This document shows, piece after piece, positions 26,233-37,000 of a stretch of 64,000 nt of DNA. Both the position numbers and the translations under genes were made by a program. Position 1 is the first letter of the stretch. Each line of letters begins with the position of its first letter. Under the pieces are notes generated by a model. The model was not told where the DNA came from and did not search any database. It saw nothing but the letters and a program-made list of their open reading frames with translations. The stretch is from Planosporangium sp963837285 (GTDB taxonomy: Bacteria; Actinomycetota; Actinomycetes; Mycobacteriales; Micromonosporaceae): NCBI GenBank assembly GCA_963837285.1, contig CAWIMS010000005.1, positions 2,418,001-2,482,000 of the forward strand, in the 5' to 3' direction.

Positions 26233-27421
26233 CCCGCCGCCCTACTCCCGGCTACGCGGCGCCGACCTGCTGCCGCTGGCCACCGTGGGACTGCGCACCC
26301 GACGAGTACGGTCGGCGCTGTCCGTGCTGGGCATCGCGATCGGCATCGCGGCGATCGTGGCGGTGCTCGGCATCACCCGGTCCAGCCAGTCCGACCTGCT
26401 AGCCCGCATCGACCGGCTGGGCACCAACCTGCTCACCGTGGCCACGGGACAGACACCCACCGGGCAGCCAGCCCAGCTGCCGCCGACCGCCGCGACGACC
26501 GTCGCCCGCACTCCGGGGGTGCAGCACGTGGCGCCGACCGCGACACTGACCGGCGTGCAGATCTACCGCACCGACCAGATCCCGGCGTACCGAAACTCCG
26601 GCCTGGGCGTGCTCGCCTGCGACGCCAACCTGCTGTCCACACTGGACGCCAAGCTGGACAGCGGCGTGTTCCTCAACGACGCCACGGCGCGGTACCCCAC
26701 CGCGGTGCTCGGCCACGACGCCGCGCAACAGCTCGGCATGCCCCGCCCCGGCACCCGGATCTGGCTCGGCCACCACTGGTTCCTGGTGGTCGGAGTACTT
26801 CAACCAGTCGACCTCGCACCGGAGATCAACCAGGCGGCCCTGATCGGCTTCCCGGTCGCCGGCCAGCTGTTCCGGTACCAGGGCCACCCGACCCGCCTGT
26901 ACGTGCGCACCGACACCGACCAGACCGCCGCCGTCGCCACGCTGCTTGCCCCGGCGACCAACCCGGTACACCCGGAGACGGTCGCGGTCAGCCGGCCCTC
27001 CGACGCACTGACCGCGCGGCTGGCGGTGGCCAGCGCCACCACCACATTGCTGCTCGGCCTCGGCGCGGTGGCGCTCCTGGTGGGCGGCATCGGCATCGGC
27101 AACGTGATGGTCATCTCGGTGTTGGAACGGCGCAGCGAGATCGGGCTGCGCCGCGCGCTGGGCGCAGCTCGCCGGCACGTCGCGGCGCAGTTCCTCATCG
27201 AGTCGCTGGTACTCGCCGGGGCCGGCGGCACTGCCGGAGTCCTGATCGGCGTCGCCATCACGTATGAATTGGCCCGGCTGCGCCACTGGCAACCGCTCGT
27301 CCCGAGCGCCGCGGTGGGCGCGGCACTGGTCGCGGCACTGGTCATCGGCGCCATCGCCGGACTGTACCCGGCGAACCGGGCCGCCCAGATCACCCCCACC
27401 GAGGCACTGCGCGTCGCCTAA
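26225..27421 (+). CDS. MacB-like ABC transporter permease
   Basis: A 398-residue permease with the MacB_PCD/FtsX layout: one N-terminal membrane helix, a large extracytoplasmic domain, then three C-terminal helices. The end carries VLERRSEIGLRRALGAARR, the conserved coupling region of FtsX-type permeases. With the ATPase and MacA-like protein it forms an exporter probably controlled by the divergent two-component system. Substrate unknown. Confidence 0.9.
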   Translation: MASPPPYSRLRGADLLPLATVGLRTRRVRSALSVLGIAIGIAAIVAVLGITRSSQSDLLARIDRLGTNLLTVATGQTPTGQPAQLPPTAATTVARTPGVQHVAPTATLTGVQIYRTDQIPAYRNSGLGVLACDANLLSTLDAKLDSGVFLNDATARYPTAVLGHDAAQQLGMPRPGTRIWLGHHWFLVVGVLQPVDLAPEINQAALIGFPVAGQLFRYQGHPTRLYVRTDTDQTAAVATLLAPATNPVHPETVAVSRPSDALTARLAVASATTTLLLGLGAVALLVGGIGIGNVMVISVLERRSEIGLRRALGAARRHVAAQFLIESLVLAGAGGTAGVLIGVAITYELARLRHWQPLVPSAAVGAALVAALVIGAIAGLYPANRAAQITPTEALRVA

Positions 27422-27458
27422 CGGGAGCTGTCGGGGATCGTCTCGGTCAGCCGGTCGG

Positions 27459-28709
27459 CTACGGTCCGACCTGCCACAGCGCACTCACGGGCATTGCCCG
27501 CATCTTTGGCCCGAACGGCAGCGTGTCGGTTCCGGTGTAGAGAACAACCCCCGCGACGAAATCGTCGCCGATCCGTTCGGCGAGCCGCCGCAGCCCGCGG
27601 AAGTCGTCGGACCTGACGGTGTTCGCCGCCTTCACCTCGATGCCCACGACCAGACCGCGCCGGTGCTCCAGCACGACATCCACCTCGATCTTGAGGTCGT
27701 CGCGGTAGTGATACAGATTCACGTGCTCGTCCGACCAGCTCAACTGCCGAGCCAGCTCCGAGATGACGAATCCCTCCAGCAACGGTCCGAACTGTCCCTC
27801 GGGTCGGCGCAAGGCATATGCGTCCTGGTCGACGAGGTGACTCGCGATGCCCGAGTCCACGAAGACCAGCTTGGATGCACTGACCGCCCGGGCGCCCAGA
27901 TTCCGGGACCACCCGGGAATCCGTTTGATGAGGAACACGCCTTCAAGCAGGCCCAGGTATCGCGCGATGGTTGGACGAGTGAGGTTCAGCGCGGATTCCA
28001 GACCACCCGCTGTCAGGATATGGCCGGAGCGGGCCGCGAGCAGGCTGACGAGCTTGGTCAGCTCGGAGACCCGTTCAATCTCAGCCAACTGCTTGACCTC
28101 GCGTTCGACCAAGTTGCCCACATACGAGTCGAAGAACTGGCCACGCCGCCGGACGTCCTCCCGAGCTACGGCCTCCGGCATCCCCCCGCGGACGATGCGC
28201 TCGGTGTACTCGGCCCGGCTGACCTCAGAGTTATGGCGCAACTCTGCGCCGCGCCGGAAAATCGCATCGACGAACCCATCCGGGCAGCCACTCATTTCGC
28301 CTTGCGAGAACGGCCAAAGTTCCACGGTCTCCATCCGGCCGGGAAGGGTGTCCGGCAGATCCCGCAATGCCAGCAGTCGCGACGAGCCGGTCAGCAGGAA
28401 ACGTCCAGGGCGTGGGTCCGCGTCAACTGTGACCTTGATAGCCAGCAGCAACTCGGGTACCCGCTGAATCTCGTCGATGATCATCAGGCCGTCGCCGAGC
28501 ACGAACCCCTCTGGATCGTTCCGCGCCGCATCACGGTGCGGAATCCGGTCAAGGTCGCGCCACTCCGCCTTGCGCTCGCCCGCAATCGCCCGAACCAGAG
28601 TGCTCTTGCCAACCTGCCGTGCGCCGTTGACCAGCACGACACGGGTATCCGCGAGGGCGGCGGTCAGCGCCGAGGCCGCCCGCCGCGGGATGAAACCCGA
28701 CCTGATCAC
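27459..28709 (-). CDS. AAA ATPase with DUF4143 (prokaryotic conflict-type ATPase)
   Basis: A 416-residue protein: P-loop (VLVNGARQVGKSTLV), Walker B (GLMIIDEIQRVPELL), sensor-like FLLTGSSRLLAL, then a winged helix and the C-terminal DUF4143 nuclease-like part (HYRDDLKIEVDVVLEHRRG, VGIEVKAANTV). The latter resembles a PD-(D/E)xK core. Such proteins are common and mobile, and their role is unclear. I place the start at the GTG at 28709 directly after GGAGGA. The element boundary may lie just to the right. Confidence 0.8.
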   Translation of the reverse strand: MIRSGFIPRRAASALTAALADTRVVLVNGARQVGKSTLVRAIAGERKAEWRDLDRIPHRDAARNDPEGFVLGDGLMIIDEIQRVPELLLAIKVTVDADPRPGRFLLTGSSRLLALRDLPDTLPGRMETVELWPFSQGEMSGCPDGFVDAIFRRGAELRHNSEVSRAEYTERIVRGGMPEAVAREDVRRRGQFFDSYVGNLVEREVKQLAEIERVSELTKLVSLLAARSGHILTAGGLESALNLTRPTIARYLGLLEGVFLIKRIPGWSRNLGARAVSASKLVFVDSGIASHLVDQDAYALRRPEGQFGPLLEGFVISELARQLSWSDEHVNLYHYRDDLKIEVDVVLEHRRGLVVGIEVKAANTVRSDDFRGLRRLAERIGDDFVAGVVLYTGTDTLPFGPKMRAMPVSALWQVGP

Positions 28710-28984
28710 TCCTCCGATCTTAACCTCTCTTTCGATCTGGGAGTCCCAGGCTTTCGATCCGGGAACCGGAAATGTTCCAGTGGGGAGCGGGACGCCTTCG
28801 ATCCGGGAGGCACCGCCCAGCCAGCAAGCGAGTCCTGCCGGGCGAACCGCTACGGTGCAGATCAGCAGCGAGATCACGCCATGGGGGTGGGCCGGACGAC
28901 GCACCATGCGAACCGCCCTCACGTCGTCGCCGGTGATCCGTTGCCGGTACGTTTGACCAGGTCAAAGGGCAGGGGCGGTGCGCG

Positions 28985-29365
28985 ATGACCGCTCCGACGA
29001 CGCCCGGCCACGGGGCCAGCGCCGGTCCTCGACTGTCGCTGAGTGCCGCGCAGTCCTACCTCACGACCGCCGAAGATGCTCTTGACGGCTGGTATGCCCG
29101 GCAGACCACCGCGATGCACACCTACGTCGCGGACGGTCATGAGGCGATCTACCTCGTTGACGAACTCCTCCGGGAGCTGCATCGGGTGCGCGCCGCGTTG
29201 GTCGGTGAGATCCGAACGGACGACGACGAACGCGCGGTACGGGTCGACCGGCTGCTCGCCGAGTGCTGCGCCGAGCGCGAGCGGCGCGCCGGCGCAAGCT
29301 GCGAGCCCCTGAACTCGACCGGCGCAGCTTCGATGGTCGTAGGGAATCCCGGGGGTGCGTCGTGA
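28985..29365 (+). CDS. Small hypothetical helical protein
   Basis: A 126-residue protein, mostly helical (AAQSYLTTAEDALDGWYARQ, VDELLRELHRVRAALVGEI) with a cysteine-containing acidic/basic segment near the end. Its stop overlaps the GTG of the DUF2637-like gene by four bases, so it is the first gene of a two-gene operon. No family recognised. It may be the left-most gene of the mobile element. Confidence 0.6.
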   Translation: MTAPTTPGHGASAGPRLSLSAAQSYLTTAEDALDGWYARQTTAMHTYVADGHEAIYLVDELLRELHRVRAALVGEIRTDDDERAVRVDRLLAECCAERERRAGASCEPLNSTGAASMVVGNPGGAS

Positions 29366-30057
29366 ATCTGCGCCGCGTCGCGTCGTTCGCCGGGGCGCTC
29401 GTCGTCGCCGCGATCGCCGCGCTTGCCTCGTACTCCCACATGCGCGGGCTGGCAGTGCGGTACGGCCAGCCGGAGTTGATCGCCGATATGTTGCCAGTGT
29501 CGGTGGACGGGATGATGGTCGTCGCGACGGTGGCCCTCGGCGACGGACGGCGGCATCGCTGGTCGGCCTGGCTGGCGTTCTGGACCGGGGTTGGTGCGTC
29601 GGTCGTGGCGAATGTGCTGGCCGCGGAGCCGTCCGCGGTCGCCAGGTGCATCTCGGCGTGGCCGGCGGTCGCTTTCCTGCTCGTGGTGGAGGTCATCACC
29701 AGGGCCGGCCATGCGGGCGGGATGACCGAGGACGCGCCGACGGCGGAGGTGGCGGTTGATGTTGCGCCGGCGTCGCGGGAGACAGCGACTGTGCACCAGG
29801 ATGAGGCCGCAGTGCAGCGGGAGACGGTCGCGCCGCGACGGCGTAGGCCGGCGAAGCCGATCCGGCGGCCGATCGGCGAGACGAAGGAGCTTGCGGCGAG
29901 CCTTCGGGCGCAGTTCCCGACGATGACGCAGGCGGAGTTGGCTCAGCGGTTGGGTATCTCGGCGACCCGGCTGCGGCAGGTGGAGCGGGCCGAACGCGGG
30001 GCTGCCGACGGCCAGCGTCCGGTCAACGGTGTGGCCGTGGAGAGCGTGCGAGTGTAG
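29362..30057 (+). CDS. DUF2637-like membrane protein with C-terminal HTH
   Basis: A 231-residue protein with four hydrophobic helices in its first 115 residues; the second contains PVSVDGMMVVATVALGDG, the hallmark of DUF2637 proteins common on actinobacterial plasmids and integrative elements. After a charged linker, the C-terminus has an HTH (MTQAELAQRLGISATRLRQV). A membrane-bound regulator or a transfer (spread-like) factor are both possible. The GTG at 29362 overlaps the upstream stop. Confidence 0.75.
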   Translation: MNLRRVASFAGALVVAAIAALASYSHMRGLAVRYGQPELIADMLPVSVDGMMVVATVALGDGRRHRWSAWLAFWTGVGASVVANVLAAEPSAVARCISAWPAVAFLLVVEVITRAGHAGGMTEDAPTAEVAVDVAPASRETATVHQDEAAVQRETVAPRRRRPAKPIRRPIGETKELAASLRAQFPTMTQAELAQRLGISATRLRQVERAERGAADGQRPVNGVAVESVRV

Positions 30058-30126
30058 AGAGCGGTCTTCGGGGACGGTCGGCAGTGGGCTGCTGGCCGTC
30101 CCCGGACTTGTTGGCCGCTGGACGGC

Positions 30127-31599
30127 TCATTTGACGGTGTAGGCGGTGAAGGCGTCGGCGGTGGCGATGACCGCGAAGCGGCCGAAGTTGGCGCCGACCG
30201 CTGTGGTGGCCGGGCCGGACGGCAGTCCGGAGGCGGCTTTGTCGTTGGCGTCGCAGGCGGTGGCGAGTTGGCCGCCTTCCCGGCTGTTGGTCGGTGGCTG
30301 GTTGGGACCGCCGGGGTAGGGCTCGTGGTAGTCGAACTTGTGCTGGGTGCGGCACCAGAACGCCTCGCCAGCGGCTGGCGCCTGGTGGCCACCGGTGGCC
30401 AGGTCGATGACCTGGCCACCGGTGCTGGTCTGGATGAGGACCTGGGTGGCGCCTGCGATCGGTGGCGTGGTGTCGCCGCCGGCCAGTGCCTCGGCTGACC
30501 CGACGGGCACGCTCCAGGTTGTCTTGCCGGTGGTCACATCGAAGCCTTCGATGACGACGTTCAGGCCGGTGAAGGTGCTGGACCGGGAGTCGGGGCGGTA
30601 GGTGGCGGTGCCGGTCGCGCGGCAGCGTACCGGCAGGACGGGCGAGTCCGGGTCGTCGGGGTTGGCGGCGATATCGAGGGTGCCGTAGCAGCCGACGGTG
30701 CTGCCGGAGTCGCGCCACAACACGGCGCCGGTGTCGTCGGACAGGCCCGTAGAGGCGGTGGTGGTGGCCAGGTTGCTGGTGCGGACGCCTCCTGGAGGGC
30801 CGTCCGGTTTGCCGTACACGGAGCCGGCGTAGACCTTCTGCGCTGGGAAGCGGTAGAAGGACCAGCCGTTGTCGGTGCTGAACCCGGCCGGGAATGCCTG
30901 CGCGAGCGGGGTCTGCCAGCGCAGCTTGCCGTCGCGGACCAGCCCAATGATCTCGGGATTGCGGCTGCCGAACTCGGCCAGCCCGTCCGATCCGATCAGC
31001 CGGGCGCCGGGCGGCAGTCCGGTGTTCTCGGTGACGTATTCGCCGGTAGCGACCTTCAACCGGTGCGCGGTGTAGAAGTCGCCGTCGCCGGTACGCGACA
31101 GGGTGCACACGTCGATGTGGTCAGCGCACGCGATGGGCGGGGAGCCGAACAGCAGCGACGGCGACTCGGCCACGTCGTTGCCGGTGTGCGGATCGGCGAC
31201 GACCAGGGTCGCGTACAGCCCGAACGTGGGCCGGAAGTAGGCGACCTTGGTGCCGACCCGCCGGGGGCCGACCTCGATACCAGGGACCACCTCACCCGGG
31301 GACTCCGGCTTGCGCCACAGCTCGTCACCGGTGGACGGGCTGAACGCCACCACGAACAGCTTCTGGTTCTCGGTCACCGCGCCGACCGCCACACCGTCCA
31401 CCGCGAACGGCTGGCCTATCGGCTGCATGCCGCCGCGTGACCACAGCAGTACCGAGTGCGCCGGTCCTGCTGGCGCCTTCTTCGCCGGCCGGGACCAGCA
31501 TGCGGTGCTGGATGCCGCGACCGCGGTGAGTACGGCAACAACAAGGACGGCACGATTCGGCTTGTGACGCACGACTCCCCCATCGTTAGTCGTCGACAT
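30127..31599 (-). CDS. Exported beta-propeller protein (PQQ-like repeats)
   Basis: A 490-residue protein with an N-terminal membrane/lipoprotein-type signal (LVVAVLTAVAASSTAC; the Cys suggests a lipid anchor, although the lipobox is weak). Repeated blade motifs of the type VAFSPSTGDELWRKPESPGE, LVRDGKLRWQTPL and GFDVTTGKTTWSVPVG resemble PQQ-type propellers. Probably surface-exposed; no catalytic motif visible. It is divergent from the SNF2 gene with a 215-bp promoter gap, so the two may be co-regulated cargo. Confidence 0.7.
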   Translation of the reverse strand: MSTTNDGGVVRHKPNRAVLVVAVLTAVAASSTACWSRPAKKAPAGPAHSVLLWSRGGMQPIGQPFAVDGVAVGAVTENQKLFVVAFSPSTGDELWRKPESPGEVVPGIEVGPRRVGTKVAYFRPTFGLYATLVVADPHTGNDVAESPSLLFGSPPIACADHIDVCTLSRTGDGDFYTAHRLKVATGEYVTENTGLPPGARLIGSDGLAEFGSRNPEIIGLVRDGKLRWQTPLAQAFPAGFSTDNGWSFYRFPAQKVYAGSVYGKPDGPPGGVRTSNLATTTASTGLSDDTGAVLWRDSGSTVGCYGTLDIAANPDDPDSPVLPVRCRATGTATYRPDSRSSTFTGLNVVIEGFDVTTGKTTWSVPVGSAEALAGGDTTPPIAGATQVLIQTSTGGQVIDLATGGHQAPAAGEAFWCRTQHKFDYHEPYPGGPNQPPTNSREGGQLATACDANDKAASGLPSGPATTAVGANFGRFAVIATADAFTAYTVK

Positions 31600-31814
31600 G
31601 CTATCGGAGTTGCGCGGCGCCCGCGGTTGGCCGCTGGTGGCCCGTGAATGACGCGTCCCCCGCCGCCGCTGGCGACGCGACAGGACTCCAAGCCCGACGG
31701 CTATCGTGGGCGATTCTTCGCTGTGGTATCGATCGAGGATTTGACAGAACTGGTCGTTGTCGCGTGCCGCTCGATGATGGACCCTGGGTTACGGCCATCA
31801 ATCAAAGGGTGACG

Positions 31815-34067
31815 ATGTCGCTGGCTGGGCAGGGCGATCAGCAGATGCCGCGCGGCGGACCGGTGGATGAGGTCCCATGGGACCACCGGCGAGCACGTGG
31901 GGTGTTGGCTGCGGCGCGGCAACTCTTGGCCGATCTTGACCTGTTGGAGTCGGTTCCTGCCGCGGCCCGCGTCGAAGCGGCACAGTTGTACCAGCAGGCC
32001 CGTCAGACGTTGGTAGTGGACCGGCTGCACGATATGCCGGTGGAGGAGCTGCGTCGCGGTACGCGGCAGACCCTTCGCCTGACCCCACTTCAGCAGGCCG
32101 GGTATCGCAACGTGTGGCAGGTTGTCCAGGCGTCACCGATGGCGCTGCGACAGCATCCCGGTATCGGGGAGCGAACAGCCGCCGCGATGGTCGAGGCAGC
32201 TCAGACCTTGTTCCGCCTTGTGGATCGGGAGACTGTTGTTCGGTTCGACGCCGACCGTCGCGATCAGCGTCTCGACGACCTTCTACGTGGGCTGCGGGCG
32301 CTGCACGAGACCGGCAGGGTATCCGTTTCGGCTCGGCCGCGGCTGGGCAGCCTGGCCGCTGACCTGGACAGCGCGGTAGATCGGGGGAAGCGGGCCGGTA
32401 GCCGGGTACGGATGTGGCTGTCCAGATCGACGACGAAGTCCGAAGCGGTTGCGGCGGTTGTTGAAGCGCAGCGGTTGTTGGACAGTCCCCCGGCGGCGTT
32501 GGCGGTTGCAGCGATTGCCGAACTGAACCGCGCCGCTGTCGAGGCTCGCCAGATCGACCGAGGCGCGCTGTGGCGCGATTTCGAGCATCACGCCGCGGCG
32601 TATGCCACGCTGTTGGAGCAGGTCAGCGGCGGTGCAACCGCTGTGGGGACCAGTGCCGCCCACGGCTTCATCCCGGACAGCGTTCAGCACGAGGTGAGCC
32701 AGGCCGCGCTGGATGATCGTCTACTTCGGGTCACGCTACGGGAGTACCAGGCGTTTGGTGCTAAGTACGCCCTCACGAAGCAGCGCTGCATCCTCGGCGA
32801 CGAGATGGGGCTGGGCAAGACCATCGAAGCAATCGCGGTATGCGCCCACCTGTTCGCCCAGGGCGGGCGGCACCTGCTGGTCGTCTGCCCGGCCAGCGTG
32901 GTGATCAACTGGGTGGCCGAGGTGCGGCTGCACAGCGCACTGGACGCGTACCTGCTGCACGGCGCCGACCGGGACGCCGCCGCGCAGCGGTGGCTGCGCG
33001 GCGGCGGCGTGGCGGTGACCACGTTCGAGACCCTCGGCCGGCTGCCCCTGCCGGAGAGCCTGCGACCCGACCTGCTGGTGGTGGACGAGGCACAGTACGT
33101 CAAGAACCCGACAGCGCAACGGACGCGGACGGTTCGTGCGCTGGCTGACCGGATTCCCCGGGTGGTCTTCCTGACCGGGACGCCGATGGAGAACCGGGTC
33201 GAGGAGTTCCGCAACCTGATCGGCCACCTCGACCCACGGCTGGCCGCCACGATCGACGTCACGGGCGGCGTGCTGGGCGCGGAGAGCTTCCGCAAGAGGG
33301 TCGCCCGCATCTACCTACGCCGCAACCAGAAGGACGTGTTGACGGAGCTGCCCAGCCTTATCGAGCTGGAGGACTGGGTTGAACTGGATGCGGGACAGCA
33401 GGCGGCGTACCGGCTGGCCGTGCAGGCCCGCGATTTCCATGCCATGAGGCAGACGACCGTCATATCCGATGGTCCGGGCCGTTCGGCCAAGCTGGAGCGG
33501 TTGAAGGAGATCATCGAGGAGGCGGCCGACAGCGGCTGGAAGGTTGTCGTGTTCTCGTACTACCGCAGCATCCTTGACCAGGCACATTCCGCTGTGGGAC
33601 CGGCTCGGTCGTTCCTACTCCACGGCGGTGTCGCTGCCGGGCCCGCGCGGCAGAGGTTAGTTGAGGAGTTCAGTGCGGTCGATGGTCACGCCGTCTTGGT
33701 CAGCCAGATCAAGGTCGGCGGTATTGGGCTGAACCTGCCGGCAGCATCGGTCGTGATCCTGACCGAACCACAGTTGACACCGACGTCGGAGGACCAGGCA
33801 ATCCGCCGGTGCTACCGAATGGGCCAACCGCGGGGAGTGCGGGTACATCGGCTGCTGGCGAAGGACACCGTCGACCAGCGGGTACTGGAGATACTCGATC
33901 ACAAGAGCGCGCTCATCGAGGCGTACGCCCACGAAAGCGAGGCCAAGAAGGCGCACCCCGCCGCGACCGACGGGCGGTACGTCGTGGCGCCGCTGCTGGG
34001 CGAGACCGCCGTACCGGTCGAGCAGCGGATCATCATGGTCGAACGCAAGCGCCTCGGGTTGGACTGA
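31815..34067 (+). CDS. SNF2-family DNA translocase/helicase with helix-hairpin-helix
   Basis: A 750-residue SF2 ATPase. The N-terminal third has an HhH motif (HPGIGERTAAAMVEA) and helices. The SNF2 core follows: GDEMGLGKTIEAIA (Walker A), VVDEAQYVKNP (Walker B), FLTGTPMENR, then the helicase C half with KVGGIGLNLPAASVVI and QAIRRCYRMGQ. It should bind and translocate on DNA. The ATG at 31815 has AAAGGGTG upstream; upstream in-frame codons look like leader. It runs tail-to-tail into the caspase-helicase gene with 27 bases between stops. Confidence 0.85.
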   Translation: MSLAGQGDQQMPRGGPVDEVPWDHRRARGVLAAARQLLADLDLLESVPAAARVEAAQLYQQARQTLVVDRLHDMPVEELRRGTRQTLRLTPLQQAGYRNVWQVVQASPMALRQHPGIGERTAAAMVEAAQTLFRLVDRETVVRFDADRRDQRLDDLLRGLRALHETGRVSVSARPRLGSLAADLDSAVDRGKRAGSRVRMWLSRSTTKSEAVAAVVEAQRLLDSPPAALAVAAIAELNRAAVEARQIDRGALWRDFEHHAAAYATLLEQVSGGATAVGTSAAHGFIPDSVQHEVSQAALDDRLLRVTLREYQAFGAKYALTKQRCILGDEMGLGKTIEAIAVCAHLFAQGGRHLLVVCPASVVINWVAEVRLHSALDAYLLHGADRDAAAQRWLRGGGVAVTTFETLGRLPLPESLRPDLLVVDEAQYVKNPTAQRTRTVRALADRIPRVVFLTGTPMENRVEEFRNLIGHLDPRLAATIDVTGGVLGAESFRKRVARIYLRRNQKDVLTELPSLIELEDWVELDAGQQAAYRLAVQARDFHAMRQTTVISDGPGRSAKLERLKEIIEEAADSGWKVVVFSYYRSILDQAHSAVGPARSFLLHGGVAAGPARQRLVEEFSAVDGHAVLVSQIKVGGIGLNLPAASVVILTEPQLTPTSEDQAIRRCYRMGQPRGVRVHRLLAKDTVDQRVLEILDHKSALIEAYAHESEAKKAHPAATDGRYVVAPLLGETAVPVEQRIIMVERKRLGLD

Positions 34068-34094
34068 GCCACCTGGCCGATGCGGGGAACCAGG

Positions 34095-37000
34095 TCAGGC
34101 AAGCATCTCGCGTTCATGGTCGTAGAGCATCCATGCGGGCACGCGGACGACGGTTGTAGCGCCGTCCGGCTCGCGCAGCAGACCAACCCGCAGGTAGTGC
34201 AGTCGTAGATGGCGGGCAGGGTCTTGGGCCGGGTCCGCTCGGTCGAGGAGCACAGCGGTCGCCGTGCCGTCGACGCGGATCAGCGCGTCGGCAAGGTAGC
34301 CGTTGATGGGTACGGCAAGCTCCACCGTCGAGCCGTGGCGTCGGCTGAGTCGCTCATACAGCCGCTGGGTCAGAGGGTCGTTGGACGGTTGCTGCCCAAC
34401 AGGGTTGGTGACCGCGGTGGCGAGGTCGCCGCCGACGCTTCGGCGGGCGGCCCAGTAACTGTCGTCGCCGACGATGATGAGGTGGGCGCGAGCGCGGCTG
34501 ATGGCCACGTTCCACAGGTTGCGTTGTGATTCCAGCCAGGCGACGCTTCCCTCGGGCATGCCCGGGCCGGCGACGAGCCCGAGCACGATCGCGTCACATT
34601 CGCCGCCCTGGAAGGTGTGCACGGTACCGGCCCGCACCCGCGGCTCGGCCCGCCACCGGTAGTCGAACCGGTCGGCTTGCGCCTTGTAGGGAGTCACCAC
34701 GCCGACGGTCGCATCGGGTGGCAGTTTCTTGAGCAGATAGTCGACGCAGGCGTTGACCTTCTCTGCCTCGATGTCGTTGATCCACGACTGACCGCGCGGT
34801 GGACGGACCGGCCTGCCGGCGGCCTTCGCCCAGACGATCGGGCGGTGATCGACGCGGTGCTGGGTGCGGGTGTCGGTGAGTACGGTGAGCTGTCCGCCGT
34901 AGAAGAGCTGGTTGACCAGGGTCGCGATGGCCGGGTGGCAGCGGTAGTGCTCGTCGAGCAGAAGGCTGCCACCGGACGCGTGTTGCAGCGCATGGAAGGC
35001 CGAGTGCCGGCGGTAGCCGAGGTGATGTTCGTCCAACCAGTCCGGGCTGAGCCCGGCCGTTCGGTGTATCTCGGCCTCCCGCTGCGGGCTGATCGTGCTG
35101 ATGTGCGGCAGTTGCATCGGGTCGCCGATGATCAAAGCGCGTCGGGCGCGGAAGAGCAACGGCAGCACCTGGGGAATCGAGCACTGGCTGGCCTCGTCGA
35201 TGATGACCAGGTCGAACAGTGCCGGATCGGGCGGGAACCGGCGTGCTGACAAGCTGCTGACCGCCCATCCGCGTACCGCCGCGAGCGCCCGCTTCACTTC
35301 CGGCCAGTCCGAGCGGTACCCGGTTCCTTGCGCATTTCGCAGCTTGGCGTCACGCAGGTTGCCGATCAACCCCCGCCCATTCACGGCTGCGGTACGGATC
35401 GCGGTGTCGACCACCGCGGCGGACCGCTCGCGCAGGCCGCGCTCCGACTCGGCGAGGTCGCTGGCCAACGCGGCGTCGGATCGCACCTGCGCGTGCTGGT
35501 GGCACAGCACGGTCCATTGCCGCGTCGCGGCGGCAGCGTCGGCGATGGTCTGGCAGGTTGCGGCGATGGGCTCGCCTGGGTGCCCGAAGGCTTGCAGCAG
35601 GCGTTGGCGGCGCCACCGGGCCAGCAGCCGGGCACGTGCGCAGCGCTGGGCTCGTCGCTGCCATCGGGCTGCCTGTTCGTGGCCGCCCAGATGCGCCATC
35701 AACTCCATCGTCGTCCACGACAGTTGCGTGGCCAGTTCTTCACGCCGTTGGGCCAGTACAAGCAGGGCGTGTTCCAGCTCGGCGACCGCACGCAACTCGG
35801 CGCGGATGCGCTGCCACTGGTGGGTAGCGGCGGTGAGCGCAGCGTCCGCGGTGGCCAGGTTTGCTGCCGGCGGACCCAGGGCCAGCAACTCGGCCAGTTC
35901 GCCCGTCTCACCCTCGGCATAGGTGACGTTGCCGGTACGGACCAGCAGGCCGGGTATCAGGTTCCGGCAGCGCTGCCAAACCTCGTTGACGGCGGCGTTG
36001 TTGGTGGAGGCGACAAGCACGGTGTTTGCGACGGTGTTTGGGCCGGACACCGCCGTGGCAACGGTGTTGGTGACCAACTGGCTCTTACCCGTGCCCGGCG
36101 GCCCGGTCGCCACGGTCAGCGGCGAGGTCATCGCCGAGGCGATCACCGCCTGTTGCGCCTCGTTACACGCCAGCGGAGTAACCAGCACCGGCGATGCCCC
36201 CGCCGGTGCGGCCCGCGTGGTTGGGTTGGGCGCAGGGAGCAGGGCCGCGAGCGCGGTGCGCTCGATCTGGTCCGGTTGGTCCGCGATGCGCGCCAGGTCT
36301 TTGAGCAGGTTCCCGACGATCTCGTCTTTGCGGGTGACCCGGAACAGCACGGCGACATTGCGAGCCCCGTTCGTCGGGGTCCGGTGGTCAAGCGTGTCGG
36401 CGAGGAACTCTGGGCGCAGTTCCTCCACCATCGGTAGCTCGAACTCGGTGTCCAGCAGGGCGCGGATGTCCTTGACCATCTGGGCGTAGCCGCCAGCGTG
36501 CCAGGTCGCGAAGTAGGTGGCGACCAGGTGCTGCGCCTGGTCGTCGCCCAGCCATTCGCTCGCCAGACCCGGGTGGGGCTGTGCGGCACCGAACGGTTCG
36601 AGGTAGCGGTTCGTGTCGTTCCCGACGACCTCCACCCGCCGCATCAGCAACGGCGCGAACCGTGCCTCCCGCCAGGGCTGTGTACTCGGCCCGTACAGCA
36701 GGACCGCGGGGTAGCCGGCCCACAACTCGTCCTCAGACTCTTCGGCCAGCTTCAGCCACTCGACCATCTGTTGCGGTACCTCGATACGGTCGCCGCTGTC
36801 CTGCCCGCCGGACAGGACACGTTCCCGCCCGTGCAGGTACACGAACCGGTCGCCTTCCTCGCCCAGGCGCAGCAGCGGCGCGTCCATGCTCTCCGCCCGT
36901 ACACACCGCTGGTAGTAGTCCAGCAACCGGCTCCACGCTTGCGTGCGGGTTCGCGGTGGCGCCGCGATACCGGGCGCACCGGCGGGAGACGGCACTCGGT

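Noticed and set aside
27400..31600. Second tRNA fragment as attL
   Set aside because: A scan by eye for the T-arm and anticodon-stem sequence found no match; only a computed search would settle it.
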